Source: Neonectria sp. B-13
Lineage: Eukaryota > Ascomycota > Sordariomycetes > Hypocreales > Nectriaceae
Assembly (NCBI GenBank): GCA_002682825.1
Contig: NOKP01000022.1
Span: forward strand, 186,001 to 250,000
Length of the DNA: 64,000 bases
Direction: 5' to 3'
Numbering within the stretch: position 1 is the first letter of the stretch; every line of letters begins with the position of its first letter. A program made the translations under genes and the position numbers. The notes under the pieces were generated by a model, which saw nothing but the letters and a program-made list of their open reading frames with translations, made no database searches and was not told where the DNA came from. Positions 21,792 to 34,521 of the stretch are shown here, one piece after another.

Positions 21792-24700
21792 TTTCGCCGT
21801 CCGCGCGGGCCTCTCTCCTTCAAACGTATCCACCTGACGATACGCGCGTTTCTTGTCGGGAGACAAGGGAGGGGTGGTCAAAGCCGCAAATGACGCCAGG
21901 ATCGTCGTTCTGTGAATGCTCGCGTATCTTGGCAGCAGTGGTATGATGAGTCGTCTGTCACTCTCACACAACGAAGGGAGTAGAAGATTATGGGAGGGAT
22001 CAAAGGCATGTCGTTGCTTGAGACTGGAACAGCCTACCGCATTCCGAATCAGTATATCAGCCTGTCCCTCTTAAGCAGGCGTGGGAAACACGCAACTAGA
22101 ACTAGAGTTCGTTTCGTTCCGAATTTCCCAAGCACGCAGTTGGCCAGGAAAACGACTAGTCTGGCCACTGCTAAGGGAAGCACAAAATGGGTTCTTAGTT
22201 AAAGTGCCAGTCGGTTTGGCTGCGCACGACGGTGGCGTTGTGGGCGTTGGCAAGCATGTTTTTTTGATAGTAAATATAAATCATTGATATGATTGACCTT
22301 GTTTCATGCAATGGAACTTTTTCTCGTGTTTGGTTGGTAATGGCTGAGACAAGTTTATTGTTGCCAAGGCAGCGGGAGGAATGAGGTGGCCAACCCACGA
22401 ATTCCAATATCTCCAGTTTCCTGTGGACAGGCACAATCTGCCAAGACCATAAATGTGCCCTCGCCCGCACGTAATGCCGACGCCAAAATAAGACTTGCAA
22501 GATGGTTTCTAGTCGCTTTTAGCTCTGAGGCATGGTGTCGCATGTTGCGGTTTGCCGACGGGGGCTCATTTCGGGACTCTGGGCGAAGGGAGCTCGCTCT
22601 GGACCAGGAATTGCAACGGTACGGCTGCTCGAAGATGAGGCTGCCTAGGAAATAGGCAACGATGATCAAAGGGCGACGTATAAGCTTGAAAGACACCAAT
22701 CCAGCAACAATCACTGGCGTAGATGGCAACAGAAAACACTCACAACCCAATCGATCACAGGACGTCCCCATAACCTCAAAACCCATGCCACCAATCCCAC
22801 TACACGCTCTGCACACCCCCCTTCCCCTAGTCCGTCAGCCCTAAGAGCCATGCAGCAGCCCGCCGTGCCTTGCATTCCCCCCGCGCATAAATCCGGGGGA
22901 GGGAAACCACCAGGAAAAGCTTCTTTTTGTTCCGACTTGCAGCTAGCTCGGCCGGGGGTGGTGGTGAATCTCGTCACGTCATCGCAGGCCGTCGTTGACG
23001 TGCGCGGGGGTGGATTTGGTCAGCGTGGTATTGGGAGAGACTATCGCCGTTTCGGTGGGCTTGGCGGGTGTGGGATGGTGCTCGTAGTGAGCCCAGAGCT
23101 TATGGTCTACGTGGGCTTGCCCAATAGTATTTATGAAGGTTACGAAGCTGGGACTAATACGATGTTATCACGTCTCGAGACGACGGCCGACTCAACATGC
23201 CCGGAATCTCTGCAATTGCCGTAAGAGCCCTGACGGGCAAATTCACCGCATGGCCCAGAACAAGTGCAGCTTTATGCCGGCATACCAATCTTCCTGGCTG
23301 CCAGAATACAGAACGGTCTGGTCATCGAGATGTGCGACTTCGGGCTAAAAGAACCCGTAATCGAGGTTATATCAGCATGTTGGGTAAAGAGCGATGCCAG
23401 GTAGCTGTGTCCATGATATCGAGATGCGAACTTTGAGAAGGCCACGGGAAATCCCGAGTTCGTCATTCGGAAGGGAGCTACTCTGATCTGTTCCTTAGCC
23501 GTGCTTGCTGCGTTCGTCGTGAAGGAAGAAGCCTCCATTTGCTGTCAGTTTGACCTTCGGGTTATTCTAACTATCCGGAGTTCATCGTTGTCGGTTTACA
23601 TGGCTCCGATACCTCAAAGGAAAACGGTATTCGAATATCGACTTGCTGTTTAACGCGTCGCTTCGGGAGTGCCGTTGCAGAAGTCGCCCACCTACGCGCT
23701 GGACCATTCAAACGATGGCAAATAGAGCACAAGGGTTCCGTTTTGCTTTCTTTAACTTGGTCTCCTTGTTAATACCGCTAAAGGCGTCTCGGTTGTTCTC
23801 AGGCGGTTGATCAAGTCGTCTTCAGGTACGGCAAATTCGTAGTCTATTTTAAGTCATCCCCCAGACGCAACTGGGTATCGTTCCTCTGAGCAAGATAGCT
23901 CACCTTTCAAAATAACTCGTCAAGGATTCTTCATCGCAGTACTGACGGTCGTAGCAGAGAGAATTGACGAATATATCTCAGTCTGTGTTTTTCTGTTGAA
24001 CTGTGTGGCCTGTCGGTAAGTGACGAAGCCCAGACCGGGAGTCTCGGCGTTGACACTAGAGCAACTGGTCACACCCCATAGCACAAAGCTCCCAGAATCC
24101 TTGGACAAAACCTTGAGCAACGGGTTTAAAGAAATTTCCCAACACGCTACCAGAGGAACTCGTTCCTTTTAAGGCGTTGCTGCAAAGGGGTAGCGGAGGT
24201 TCGTGGGGGGCCGAGCAGCCGATCGTCCGGTGTACGAATGCGGAGTAATGAGCCGAGTTCCGCAATACGAGGTCCAGAATACGAGAGGGCCAATTGCATT
24301 CTAGATTGTGGTCAAGGAACCGACAATGAGAGGGGCTGTGAAAATAAACGGCTTGCTATTGGGCCGCTCGTAGCTGTGGCTCTGGTTCTGGCAAGTTCAG
24401 TCATGATCGGGGTTTCATGGTCCTGGCTAATACGTTATTGGGTCTTGAAGAAACACACATCCGCTGTAGCTCCTGAGGTTACTATGTATGATACCATAGG
24501 TCTTGAGACTTAGGAGGTAACCACCGATGTGACTGAGGAGCATTCCAAAAATCATATAGCGCACTAGAGACAGCGCATCCCTTAATCATTATCAGATATC
24601 TCAAGATACAAGCTGTGTTGCCTGATAATAACAAGTTATCCGCCAGATCCTCTATAGACTTAGGGGTATTAGACAATTCGGCCTGTCAGTCAGGGCCTTT

Positions 24701-24801
24701 CGCCCACCGCCATGACCTTAGAGGGCCTTAGCTAATAGATGAATATAAAGGACTTGGTGTATTTAGCCCAGGGCTAGTAGCATAATTGCAATTTATTATG
24801 A
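21792..24801. other. Intergenic, about 3 kb
   Basis: Mostly noncoding. One short plus-strand frame at 24,238-24,513 (91 codons) contains a single hydrophobic helix (LAIGPLVAVALVLASS) and could be an exon of a small membrane protein, but no start context, partner exon or family supports it. 23,500-24,800 is AT-richer than the rest. No repeats or RNA genes seen. Confidence 0.4.
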
Positions 24802-25394
24802 CTAAACTTTAAAATGCTCTTCCGTATCCGTACACTTAATGTCAATCGGGAAAAGACAAATGCTAAGTGATATGGAAGAATCCAGGCCGTTTTCAGAGTC
24901 GTAAATACGAAGACGCAGCTCGAAGGGTTCGGTTTCGTCGACCAACTCTTGAGACTCACCCAAATTCTCACAGCCCTACCTCTGGCCAACCAGGCTCTTC
25001 TTTGGTGGACAGAGAGTCAGTTCGAAATCTATCTTTATTTTAAACAACATTGGTTGTGAGGCTTGTGCGATCCATCATACGTAGAGGGCGTGCTGAGTCC
25101 TTACTCTAGCGACTCGGGAGGATCGGCCGTCTCTCTGTTTATCCTTGGGGTAGGCGGTATTGACGAACCACCTCTGCTTGGCTGTAACAGTGTGAGTTTA
25201 TTTCTTCATCCACATATATAAGTAACGATCCCGGCTGGCTTACCTTCCACAAGACAACCCGCACCGTCTCAGTAGTCAAAATCTCGGTTTCATTTATTGC
25301 CGTACCACCATATTGCTTCGAGCGAAACCGTGGCTCATCAAAAGGCGATGGTTTGGGTGATGAGATCGGCGTCCTTCCGCGTTTTGACTTCTTC
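24802..25394 (-). pseudogene. Exon-like fragments, unassigned (possible decayed or multi-exon gene)
   Basis: Three protein-like pieces lie in order on the minus strand. Piece A (about 25,394-25,244) has RTPISSPKPSPFDEP and TEILTTETVRVVLWK and ends at a good donor GTAAGCC. Piece B (25,181-25,101) follows a TTACAG acceptor in phase and ends PPESLE-stop. Piece C (about 24,975-24,802) reads ETEPFELRLRIYDSENGLD and stops at TAG. A and B join cleanly across a 62-base intron; I could not find a splice path from B to C or an unambiguous start upstream of A. Composition is protein-like, but I recognise no family. It may be a degraded accessory gene or one whose other exons I missed. Confidence 0.25.
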
Positions 25395-25825
25395 TCCTCT
25401 AGTCAGGCCCTGGATTCCCAGTAATCGTCCCGTAGTAGTTCGCCATCGACGATGACACGGCTCCCAAAATGTTGGAACATAGACCGCGCAGTGATGACCA
25501 CGATTGTAACAGGGTGAAGCGGCGGAAGGATGTTCTAGTGGACAAGATTGACCCTGTTGGCCAAGCTGGTAAATCCAATGCAAATTGACTCGTTCTTAGC
25601 GAACAATAGGTACCAATATCGATGACCCAGTGTCTTCATGCACTTGGAAGTGAACATAAGAGCTCATCACCTCGCCAGGAAAGCAAGAAGGACCTGCTCT
25701 TGTACGCACGACTGTGGAGCCATCTACTCGTTCAATGCCTTGCGGCCCGTGGGTGTCTCCTGCTGGGCAAATTCGGAGACTGCGGACGGGGCGCCGGATT
25801 GGCGGGGCTGTTGTTGGGAGCGTCG
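25395..25825. other. Intergenic or 3' UTR of zinc-finger gene
   Basis: About 430 bases downstream of the zinc-finger gene stop. A second minus-strand frame (ending near 25,732) stays open past that stop, but no splice pair links it. Otherwise empty. Confidence 0.4.
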
Positions 25826-28566
25826 TCAGCGGCGCTCCTCGGGATGTCGTCTCTTCCTATCTTCGCCAGCGCGGTGCATCTCTTCGATGTCTTTCTCCAA
25901 GGCGGGGTTTTGGAGGTCAGTACTTGGGAGGGAATTGGACCCGGAGAAGCCGCCGATGCCGCGGAGGATGTCGTCGGCCTCCCGGTGACCGCCCTCGTCA
26001 ATGTTGAGGGCCTCTTGGATTGAGCTGAACCGTCGGCCAGAATCGATCAGTCCTTCGCGGAGACGGCTGCGGGTGAGGCGTGGATGCGGTAGTAACTCTC
26101 GACGAGGATGGCTATGGGGATTAAGTGGCTTTGCGGTTGGCATGTCAGAGATCGTCTTGCCAGTTTTCAACGCCAAATCTCTTAGTTCGACTGGTCGTCT
26201 CAATGAAGAGCCTGATTCTGAAAATTCAGATTGCAGGCTTTTGATCGTTGGTGGCTCATCCCGGGTTGACCACCCCGCCTCTATCCTGTCTGAGTCCTCG
26301 TCTCGCTCATTCAAACCTTGGTCTGAATTATCTGAGAAATCTTCGACTTTCCCGACATCCATTATGGCCTTGCCTTTGTCTTTACTCCCCGCACTTTTCG
26401 TCGGTTCCTCGGTTTTTATCTGTTCCTCCATGTCGAAAAGTCCTTTTGAGGGCTCGCCGCGGGGCATTTTGCTTTTCATTCGGGCTTCCTCAATATCAAT
26501 ATGTTTCCAGTTCAGAGACTGGACTCTGTCGTTGATTTCAGTCGTGTACATGAAATCCTTCAGCTTGGTCGAGAATCCTTGGTATCGTACAACCGCCTCT
26601 GTGGCATCGAGGCACGTCTCTTTAAAATGAGAGTCAAGATGTAGGCAAATTGAAAACTCCCCACTACCTGTCTTCTTGCGGCAGAAAGGGCAGGTAATCG
26701 GCGGCCACTCTGGACCGTACGCATGCTCGGTTTCCAGGTGCGACGCCCAATCCGTTAGTGTTGCGAATGGCTCTGAACGACGCTTGCATTCCTGTTCATG
26801 GCAGATCCAGAGTCTCATGTCATTAAATGCATGTTTTCTATTCGTTCAGTCAGCAAGTCTTCGCATCTTTCAGACAAATCCGTACTGCCAATCATATTCA
26901 CCAGTGAAGTGATGAAATTCCCTACATGTTGGGCACTTGAATGGTCCAAAGCAGATTGTACCTCCAGGAGGACTCGGAATGCGCGGGCTCCCATCGTCAG
27001 GAAAATACAGCTCAGAAAACGGGCGGAGGCCTTTCATTATCGTCGCGGTATTCTCGTGCTTATCGATCTCCAATCTCTCGCGTTCGCAAAGGTAATTCAT
27101 GTAAGCCGAGCTTAAGGCCATGGCAAGATCAAAGGGGGCTTCAGGGAAGCGATCTTTGATCAAAACAAAGAAAAGGGAGCGAAAGGTGGGTTGAATACGT
27201 CGCATGCCTCCATTAACAACAGAGTGTGGGTCTTCCATAACTTTTGCTTCCAGGTCGAGCGTTGATGGTCGAAATCTGGGGTCGGGCTCTAAGACATCCT
27301 CAACGCATGTCTCTTTCAGGTCGAGTGTTGGTGTTCGAATGAAGGCGTCGAGCTCCAAGAGACACTCGACATCCGTCTCTATCTCACGAGCATAGTCACC
27401 CATATCATGAAACTCCGAGTCTGAAGACTGTTCACTGTCACTTCCAATCTCGCAATCATCCTCATCATAATCGCTGTCGCTTTCGGAAACTTCGCCGAGA
27501 GGTTTACCGTGACAGTCGGCAAAGGAGGAAGCTTCTTTAGCAAGTCGCTTAAGAACTCTCGTTTGAACAGTGCGGTCGAGTCCAAGCCTCGGTATTATTC
27601 CTGTAGCATGTCAATGGTTTTTTTATCCTGGGACAAGGTCGTACCTTTAGTCAAGACGGTTCCAATGTTAACCAGGAACTCCGATAATTTCCAGCGAAGA
27701 AGTGGAGATTTGGCAACCACCTCATCCAACTCTCCATTGACGACACCATAGCCATCCGACCAGAGGATCAATGTACTTCGACTTCGGTCAAGGCTCTTCA
27801 AGAACGGTGTTGACAAGATCTTGGTTGACGATGGATCAGTCAAAACTAGTTGCATTGCCGAGATGCATTCCCCGCAAAGTCGACTCAACAAACTAACAAG
27901 AAGCCGATGCAAAATTATGGAAGTCGGCTTCAATTGCATATTGAAATCTCCCACGATAGTGCTTGCAGGCAGGGTACGTGAAGCAAGGACGGAAAGGCTG
28001 GCAGGCCCTTTACCGTCCAAGATGGAAGCTGAGTCGTTCTGGTCGGTGCCATACTGACTAGAGGACTGCGGATGTTTGGGAGATCTCCTCTTTAACCCTA
28101 CATCCATGCCGTGGGTGTCTGACTGAGTTATGTGGGTGGATATACCGTCATCACCAGTATGTAGGGGAGCAGAGGTCTGAGTGGTGAGTTCGGCATTGGT
28201 CTCTGGTAGTTTCGGTGCGTCATGAGTCCCGTCGTGTGCGCTCCAGGTTTGGTGTTTAACGCCGGACTCTCTGTTGGAGTTGTATGAGAGGCGAGAGGCG
28301 CTAGAGGTACTGACGGTGATTTCACCTTCATCGTTGCATTGAATCTCGGCACCCTGTACTCGGGCAGCGGCTGATTTGGGTACCTTGATGATGATGTTGT
28401 CATTCTCACTAGGTGATGATTGAGCCATGGATTTAGCAGGGTCGCCTGAGGCTCTGTCTTCGGTATGATCGTCCATCTTCTCTTGACTCCTAGGCAGTGC
28501 TGGCGGGATCATTTCGTGAAGTTTCGCTTCTTCCAGCGCTCGTTGAGCAAGATAGTCCGATTCCAT
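25826..28566 (-). CDS. Fungal C2H2-type zinc-finger domain protein, 882 aa
   Basis: Three exons (28566-27645, 27600-26886, 26837-25826) across introns of 44 and 48 bases. The N-terminal 200 residues are Ser/Thr-rich and disordered-looking. A conserved alpha-helical region follows (residues about 200-330: LLVSLLSRLCGECISAM, DRSRSTLILWSDGYGV), then an acidic stretch (DSDYDEDDCEIGSDSE). The zinc-finger block lies at about 530-620: CPTC, QKHAFNDMRLWICHEQEC, ASHLETEH, CPFC and LHLDSH, the Cys/His pairs of a non-standard C2H2 array. This organisation is a large ascomycete accessory family of unknown function, often near incompatibility-type genes. The C-terminal 230 residues are charged and low complexity. 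The exon 2-3 join recreates the family motif W-Q-K-H-x-F. It is divergent from the DUF7580 gene, 324 bases apart. Confidence 0.72.
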
Positions 28567-28890
28567 TCTGCGCGCTTAGTGAGCGTAAGGAGTCGATTGT
28601 GGTTCGTATTTCTGGGAGGACGAGTCGGCCTAGATCGCGTTGGAAGCTACTCAGGGATTTACGGGAGAGAAGGCAGATTCAAACAGGTGGCAGGACGGCT
28701 CAGCCTACCTCCAGCTCCATGCCGACGCCGAGGCAGAAGAGTCGGCTGCATAAGCGCCGCAGAGGCCGAGTTACATGGCGAGGCTCTGGTTGGAGGCCAA
28801 TGAATGTCCCCGCACCAAGGCCGCCGACAGAGATCCGTTTCCAATTCAGCTCCTACTCTATTGTTCTTCGCATGCTTCATTTCTCCCATC
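28567..28890. promoter_or_regulatory. Shared divergent promoter region
   Basis: The 324 bases between start codons of the zinc-finger gene (-) and the DUF7580/HeLo-like gene (+) must carry both promoters. No recognised operator; location inferred from geometry only. Confidence 0.45.
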
Positions 28891-30713
28891 ATGGCCGAGC
28901 TAGCTCTAGGCGTCGCGGGCGTAGTCCCGTTGATAGGCCTAGCCGTTAAGTCCTACCGACAAGTCCATTCTAAGCTGAAGACATTTGTTCACTACTCGAA
29001 GACGCTGAAGCATATGCGCAAAAGACTCAATCTCAATCGGTCCATGTTCGAACTGGAGTGCCATTATCTCTTACGCTTCGCCTTCGATGATGGAACAATA
29101 AAAGAGATGAAGGCTGACGGGAGCCGAACTGAATGGAACGACGTAGAGTTCGAAGGCAAGGTGCGACTTGGCTTGGGAACCAACGATGAAGATTATATGG
29201 GCCTGGTGGAAGATGTTGGCGAGGTCGTTGAAGAACTAAGTCAAGCGATTGGCCGCTATGGTGCAGACACGCATGAGGTACGACTACAGTCCAAGGGAGA
29301 GCCACCTCTAACATTTAGTTTCTCTAGGGCGAGAAGTTGAAAGACACTATGCGCAGACTGAAGAAACGCGGAAAGCTGGCCATCGCCGAAACTGAGTGGG
29401 AAAAGACGACCAAGAAGCTCCGCGATCTCATCCAAGATCTCACAGCTTTACGGGAAAAGCTTCAGGGACTCAACAAACCGACCCTGCCAGAACGAGGCAG
29501 CACCATCGTGGGCAGTAAAGAATTCAGTGTTCTCTCCGACATTCCGAGAATCAGATCTGCGTCCAGCGCTCTATATCATGGTCTCCGCGAAGCCTGGGAC
29601 TGCAGTGAACGAAGTCACAGCCGGCACGCCGTGAACCTCTTCATGGAATCCTGGAGCACACTGCCCTTTTACCCTCTACAGCTCCATCTATCCATCTTAG
29701 GGAAAGGCATGAGTGATGAAGGATCCTTCAAGGCAGCCAGGCTCAAAGTGGAATCCCGACTCCAGTATCAAGCTGAGGGTCCCTACCTGACACCATCAGA
29801 GTCTCCAGAGGACGGTACGGAAGATGCCCAACCGCCAAGGAAGCGTATCAAACTTGACGCGTCCACCACAGACCCACAAATGCTCACTAAAACGGAAGAT
29901 ATGCCTATTACTCCAGTGCGGCCATTCTCTCCTGGAAGTAGTTCATACTGTGAAAGGGAGTTAAAAAGTGTTTGCCTCAGCCTCGTGCGACCTCTTGGTC
30001 ACTCAGACGACGACTTTCTAGGATACCTAGACACGAAATCCGACAAAAAATGGCGCCACAGCTTCTATACAAGTGCTCAACCCAAAAACGTTCCTCGGAA
30101 CTCGAACAGGACCCTTTCCCTGAAAGACTTCTTTACTCATTCACCTGGAACGCAATTCTCTGTCCTTGAACGCCTTGAATTAGCCCTGAAGATTGTAGAA
30201 GCAGCATTTATGTACCACCGCACACCTTGGTTGAGGAGATGCTGGCGTATCGGCGACTTCTCACTTCTAGCTAATGACGATGAGTCAATTAGTACTTGTC
30301 TCAAGACTCTACATCTCGGAGCAGAGTTCGCGCAAGCAAAGGTCTGTGACCAGGAGATGGAGGACGTCCGCAATTCCAGTAATCCCAACCTTTTAGCGGC
30401 AACAGAAGACGAACTGCTCTATCACGGCGTCGGAGACGTGACATTACACAGTCTCGGTGTTTCCCTCCTTTGCGTCGACTGTTGGACGAAGTTCGAGCCG
30501 GACGACTCACTAGCTGTTCGAAAAGCAGCACGACGAAGTACGTTTGGGCCGAGGTATCGGGACATTATCAACAAATGTCTAGGATACCTTGGTCAGGACG
30601 AGGATGAATTCCGACCGAGTGCTATAAGCGGCCAGGAGAGGGTGTTCCTGGGGGCTATAAAGTCCTTGCAAGAAATGATCGCGAGCCTCAGCATCACGGA
30701 TGAGGGTTTGTGA
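28891..30713 (+). CDS. DUF7580 / HeLo-like domain protein, 590 aa
   Basis: Two exons (28891-29277, 29328-30713) across a 50-base intron (GTACGA, TCTAACA, TCTAG). The N-terminus begins MAELALGVAGVVPLIGLAVK, the hydrophobic opening typical of fungal HeLo-like/DUF7580 proteins, and continues as a long helical region to about residue 165 with many charged heptads. A Lys/Arg-rich patch (PRKRIKLD, near residue 290) looks like a nuclear-localisation signal in a disordered linker. The C-terminal region carries the DUF7580 features LGVSLLCVDCW and RDIINKCLGY, resembling the C-lobe of a kinase-like fold without catalytic residues. HeLo-type N-termini in other fungal proteins mediate membrane-targeting cell death or incompatibility; any such role here is inference. 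The start at 28891 was preferred over an in-frame ATG at 28804 because it begins the conserved motif. Confidence 0.75.
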
Positions 30714-31337
30714 TAGTGGACTTGAGTTCTTTATTCGGTTGTGCCTTTATTATACCCACCTGGAGCCTCTAGCATAGGAAGTCTACCTTGTAGGGGATCT
30801 TCAGGTCATTGATGAGACTTGCTTTGGTTGAGGACAAGCTACTCAAGACCGGAGAGAGTGTGTGACCCGGCCGGTTTGCAAACACAGGCCCAAAGTGTGA
30901 GAGACATGGAAACTAAGATACAGATTATGGTGCATTTACAAAATTAGGCGTATGCCTGTCTAAGACCATAAGATATAATGCCTTGACCTACTGCATGCAT
31001 TTACTGCGTTGCCTATCAATAAGAGAACATTGGCTATTGGGATGGGAAAGTATCAGTCTCATACTAGCAACAACAAAGTGACGAAGGGAAGTTCTCCATT
31101 GGGGGCGAGAGGGACTTCAATTTGACTTTTGTTACTATGCCCCTCGCGGAGTGCGAATTCATCTCTTCTTTCGTTGCAAAACTGCATCTACCAACATTTC
31201 TGTGCATGCTTCCAAGTCTTCCCAGAGTCTGTCACAGTCCTTGGGCTCAATTCAATATTCTCCCAGATAAATCCAACGCAGGGGAAGAAGTACAGCAACA
31301 CACAGTTTAACACACCATCGGGGCTACACTCACGATC

Positions 31338-31505
31338 AGGTCCTGGCAACATAAGCCAAGGAGATTTCCCAGTCTTCGCAAAGCGTCACGATGCCTTCTA
31401 GCTTCGTTCACATACAACCAACGCAGTAGCTCACATAACACACATTCACAGCACCACCAAGTCCTTGAAACTAAAGCCAACGAGATTCCCCAGTCTTCGC
31501 AGGGT
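31338..31505. repeat. Imperfect direct repeat pair (about 48 bp, 120 bp apart)
   Basis: 31,338-31,385 and 31,458-31,505 share the pattern GTCCT-G-AA--AAAGCCAA-GAGAT with the common end CCCAGTCTTCGCA. They are diverged copies with no inverted ends. Function unknown. Confidence 0.55.
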
Positions 31506-34496
31506 GCAGTCAGCCGGCGGTGCATACCGACGAGGAGTTGACGACAACAACGCCAGCACCAATACACCTTTGTCCAAAAGGCGAGTCATTCTATGCATGG
31601 ATACTCCAAAGAATCTTCAGCACTATGCGGCTTTAACTTCCTAGCCAATGACACGAGCACCAGAATACCAACTCGGTCCAAAGAACCCTATCTTCAAGAA
31701 GACAAGCCCCGACGATCATTCTATTTTACTTCGATCCAGCACCCGCGATCAACCCAGCTCTATAACTCCAGACGCATCTCGAGAGTCTATTCATCTAGAG
31801 CGAGTCAGGTACGAGTGACGTGATTGTTGCGAACTTAGCTTAGAGTTCCCGCGATAGCATGGAGGTCATCGCGATATGGATAGAGTTGACCCAAGACCGA
31901 GATTGCCTTCAGAACTAGGCAACTAACAGCACATCTCGCCCATGCACAAATTGGGCATGTACCTCGCCCCGGCTTAGATAGACAATGGAAAACTCTGCGT
32001 CGTGGATAGCCTCATCTCGATCCCGCAACCGTCGGGCACCAGCCCCACCATTCCAAGATGACAAGCCTAAGTGACCACGTTCACAAACCCACTTGGAAAC
32101 TCCACCAGCTAAATATTCTCGAGTCCACATCGATAAGATGGTCTCGCGGGACCCAGAAAAAACTCTCCTAGCGCCTGGTCATACGCGGGTCCAGAACCGG
32201 CGCCCAATCCAACCCGTCGGAGCCTGTTCCCCATTATTCACGGAGAAGAAAAAGGATACGTGTTAAAGGAGTATGGAACCACCTACGTCAGCATCGTGCG
32301 ACGCGAAAATAACAAGGTCAGCGGCCTTTGCTCGTGTGGAAAGGTTGAAAGGTGTTGTTTCAGCCCCGGCCTCGGATTCCTCGGGCGCCGAAAGGAAAAC
32401 GCAGCACCCGCTTCCAGAACATTCATGTCCAAATAGCTGACCTCATGGCATTGAGTTTCGATGTTGCTTTTTCGTGATCGAATGGTAGCTTTACGGCGCC
32501 ATCCGACGGGCCTATAGCCACGGCGGAACAGCTCGGACCGAAAAACTGAAGTAAGAAGGGTCAAAGTCTAAGTAAACAGCCTTGTCACGAGGCTATCGGC
32601 GGATGTGGTCAGGATTTGCAGCTGAGGGAAGATTCCTTGGGTTTGCGGTCCTGCCAAGAGCTTCTTCCCACGCGGTTTGATGCCATGAGGATCAGAGCTG
32701 CAGAACTCTATCAACCGGCAATGGGACCAACCTCGTCTCTTCGCCAAGTGCCGATAGCCACGCGTTTCCTCAGGCGCAGCACCAACACTTCTCGTAAGCA
32801 CACGCACAAGTATAAAGGCTATTCATTCATTCATCAGCATTCCAGCTTTGCGCCACCGACTGGCAATTGGCATTGACTCCCCCAACCCATCCCCGTCGGC
32901 CGTCGGACCGTGCGAGTTAATGACGGCCAGGCTGCGCCGCAAGCCCACATCGTCTCCCCGAACTGTGATCGGCACTCTGGCGTGTGGTCTAGTGGCCGCA
33001 CAGACGGATCCAGACTTTCCGCGAGCCGAGCGCTCGTCTAATCATGTGGTGAGTTGATGAGCAAGAAGCTGAGCCTTTTGGTCCTGGTGTGTCAGGGGAC
33101 ATCGCCGTGCATCGCCGCGGGCGCAGAAGCTATGGACGAGAAAGAATGGAGGGAGGGTCTTTCGGGTTGCAGTAGCGGGAAGCCTCCGCGGACGGGTGGG
33201 TTGTGCTGGCTACGTGGCGAGCTCTCGATAGAACTTGGGTTGGGTAAGATGGACTGCATCTGAGGATACCGATAGGCTCAAGGTTTTCTAGCACCCGCAC
33301 ATGCTTCTCGTGGTGCTTTCGCCATCGACAGGAATGCCCATGTCAGCGAGGGCGATGCAAAAGCCGGCTTATGAAAGGATGCTATTCTGGCTAACAGCCA
33401 CCACCACCACGCAATGCTTCATCTCGAAGCAAACGGGCCCCAGCGGGTCACGCCCGAGCCAGAGCGAAGAACCATGTGCTTGCTTCTCCCTTCCCTGCAC
33501 CGCCTCTCCACCGCACCTCAGCCCGGGCGTTGAGCTGAGTAGTACAATGTCGTCGGCTTTCCGCTAGGGAAGTAGATTAGCCGAGTGATTATTATTACAG
33601 ACGGGACAGTTAGTTGCTGAAGAAAAGGACGAGACATATTCCGGGGGAACACGAGGTTGGGTGGGTTTGCTCTTGCGGTGAGGGTCGAATCTCTCTCTTC
33701 TCTTTCTCCTTTTCTCCTTGTTTTTCCTCGCCAGAGTGCTTGCGTATGTCGACGTGAATACACATAGGGAGCTTATGCAGAAGGTCGTATCCGCGAGGCA
33801 GTCTTGACTTTGTGCCGACAGGACGACTCGTCATGTGTGTGGTGTAGGGAGGCACCCAACTCATCTGTATCTTGGGACCAGTCAGTTGTGGGTGCTGTAA
33901 AAAGAAACAAGGTGAAATGTGTATCAGGCAGGTCGTCATGGGATAATCCCATGCCTTTCAGCCATTCCTTTGTCTTGGATGGTGAATGGTGGATGGGGGG
34001 GGATCCGCGGGCTCGTTCAACACCATCCGTCATCACCAACATCATCGCCTTCACCATCACGTCCCGTAGTCATCAACGAGATCAACAGATCAGCCAACCA
34101 CAGTCGCACGAGCTCATCCCTGCTCGCTGCTCCCAAAGTCCCGTTCTCCATCGCCCCAATAATCGTTTTGCCCTCCAACTTGGTAAATTCGTTCCTACCA
34201 CCAGCTCGTCCTCCTCAAGCACACACAAACCCCTCCCTCTTCCCATCCATCCATCCATCCCATCTCTCTATCTCCACTCCACCATCTTTTCCCTCCTTCA
34301 CACCCATTTTCCATTCCAGCCCCCCACTAACGCATGCCGTCCGCCTTGTCCCCGTTCTGTCCCCGCCCATTGGCCGCCACCTCCCGCCCTGTTTTTCTCT
34401 CACAGCAGCGTCGCATCCATCCCCAAGGGAAAACGTTCCTTGGCCAATCTCGGGGCCGGAGGAAGAGCCCATCCCAAGTGGGGGAGGAGACAAGAC

Positions 34497-34521
34497 TGTG
34501 TGTGTTGTGTGTGTGTGTGTG
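34497..34521. repeat. GT microsatellite
   Basis: Interrupted (GT)n run of about 25 bases in noncoding DNA. Confidence 0.8.

Noticed and set aside
20922..21946. Long minus-strand frame (200 codons) and alternative plus frame over the sulfotransferase-like gene
   Set aside because: Byproducts of the strong GC3 bias of that gene; no family features.
24238..24513. 91-codon frame with one hydrophobic helix
   Set aside because: Looks somewhat protein-like, but no supporting exons, start context or homology signature.
25732..26001. Alternative minus-strand frame beyond the zinc-finger stop, suggesting a frameshift
   Set aside because: Pro/Ala-rich and unconserved-looking; no splice or homology evidence that the protein continues there.
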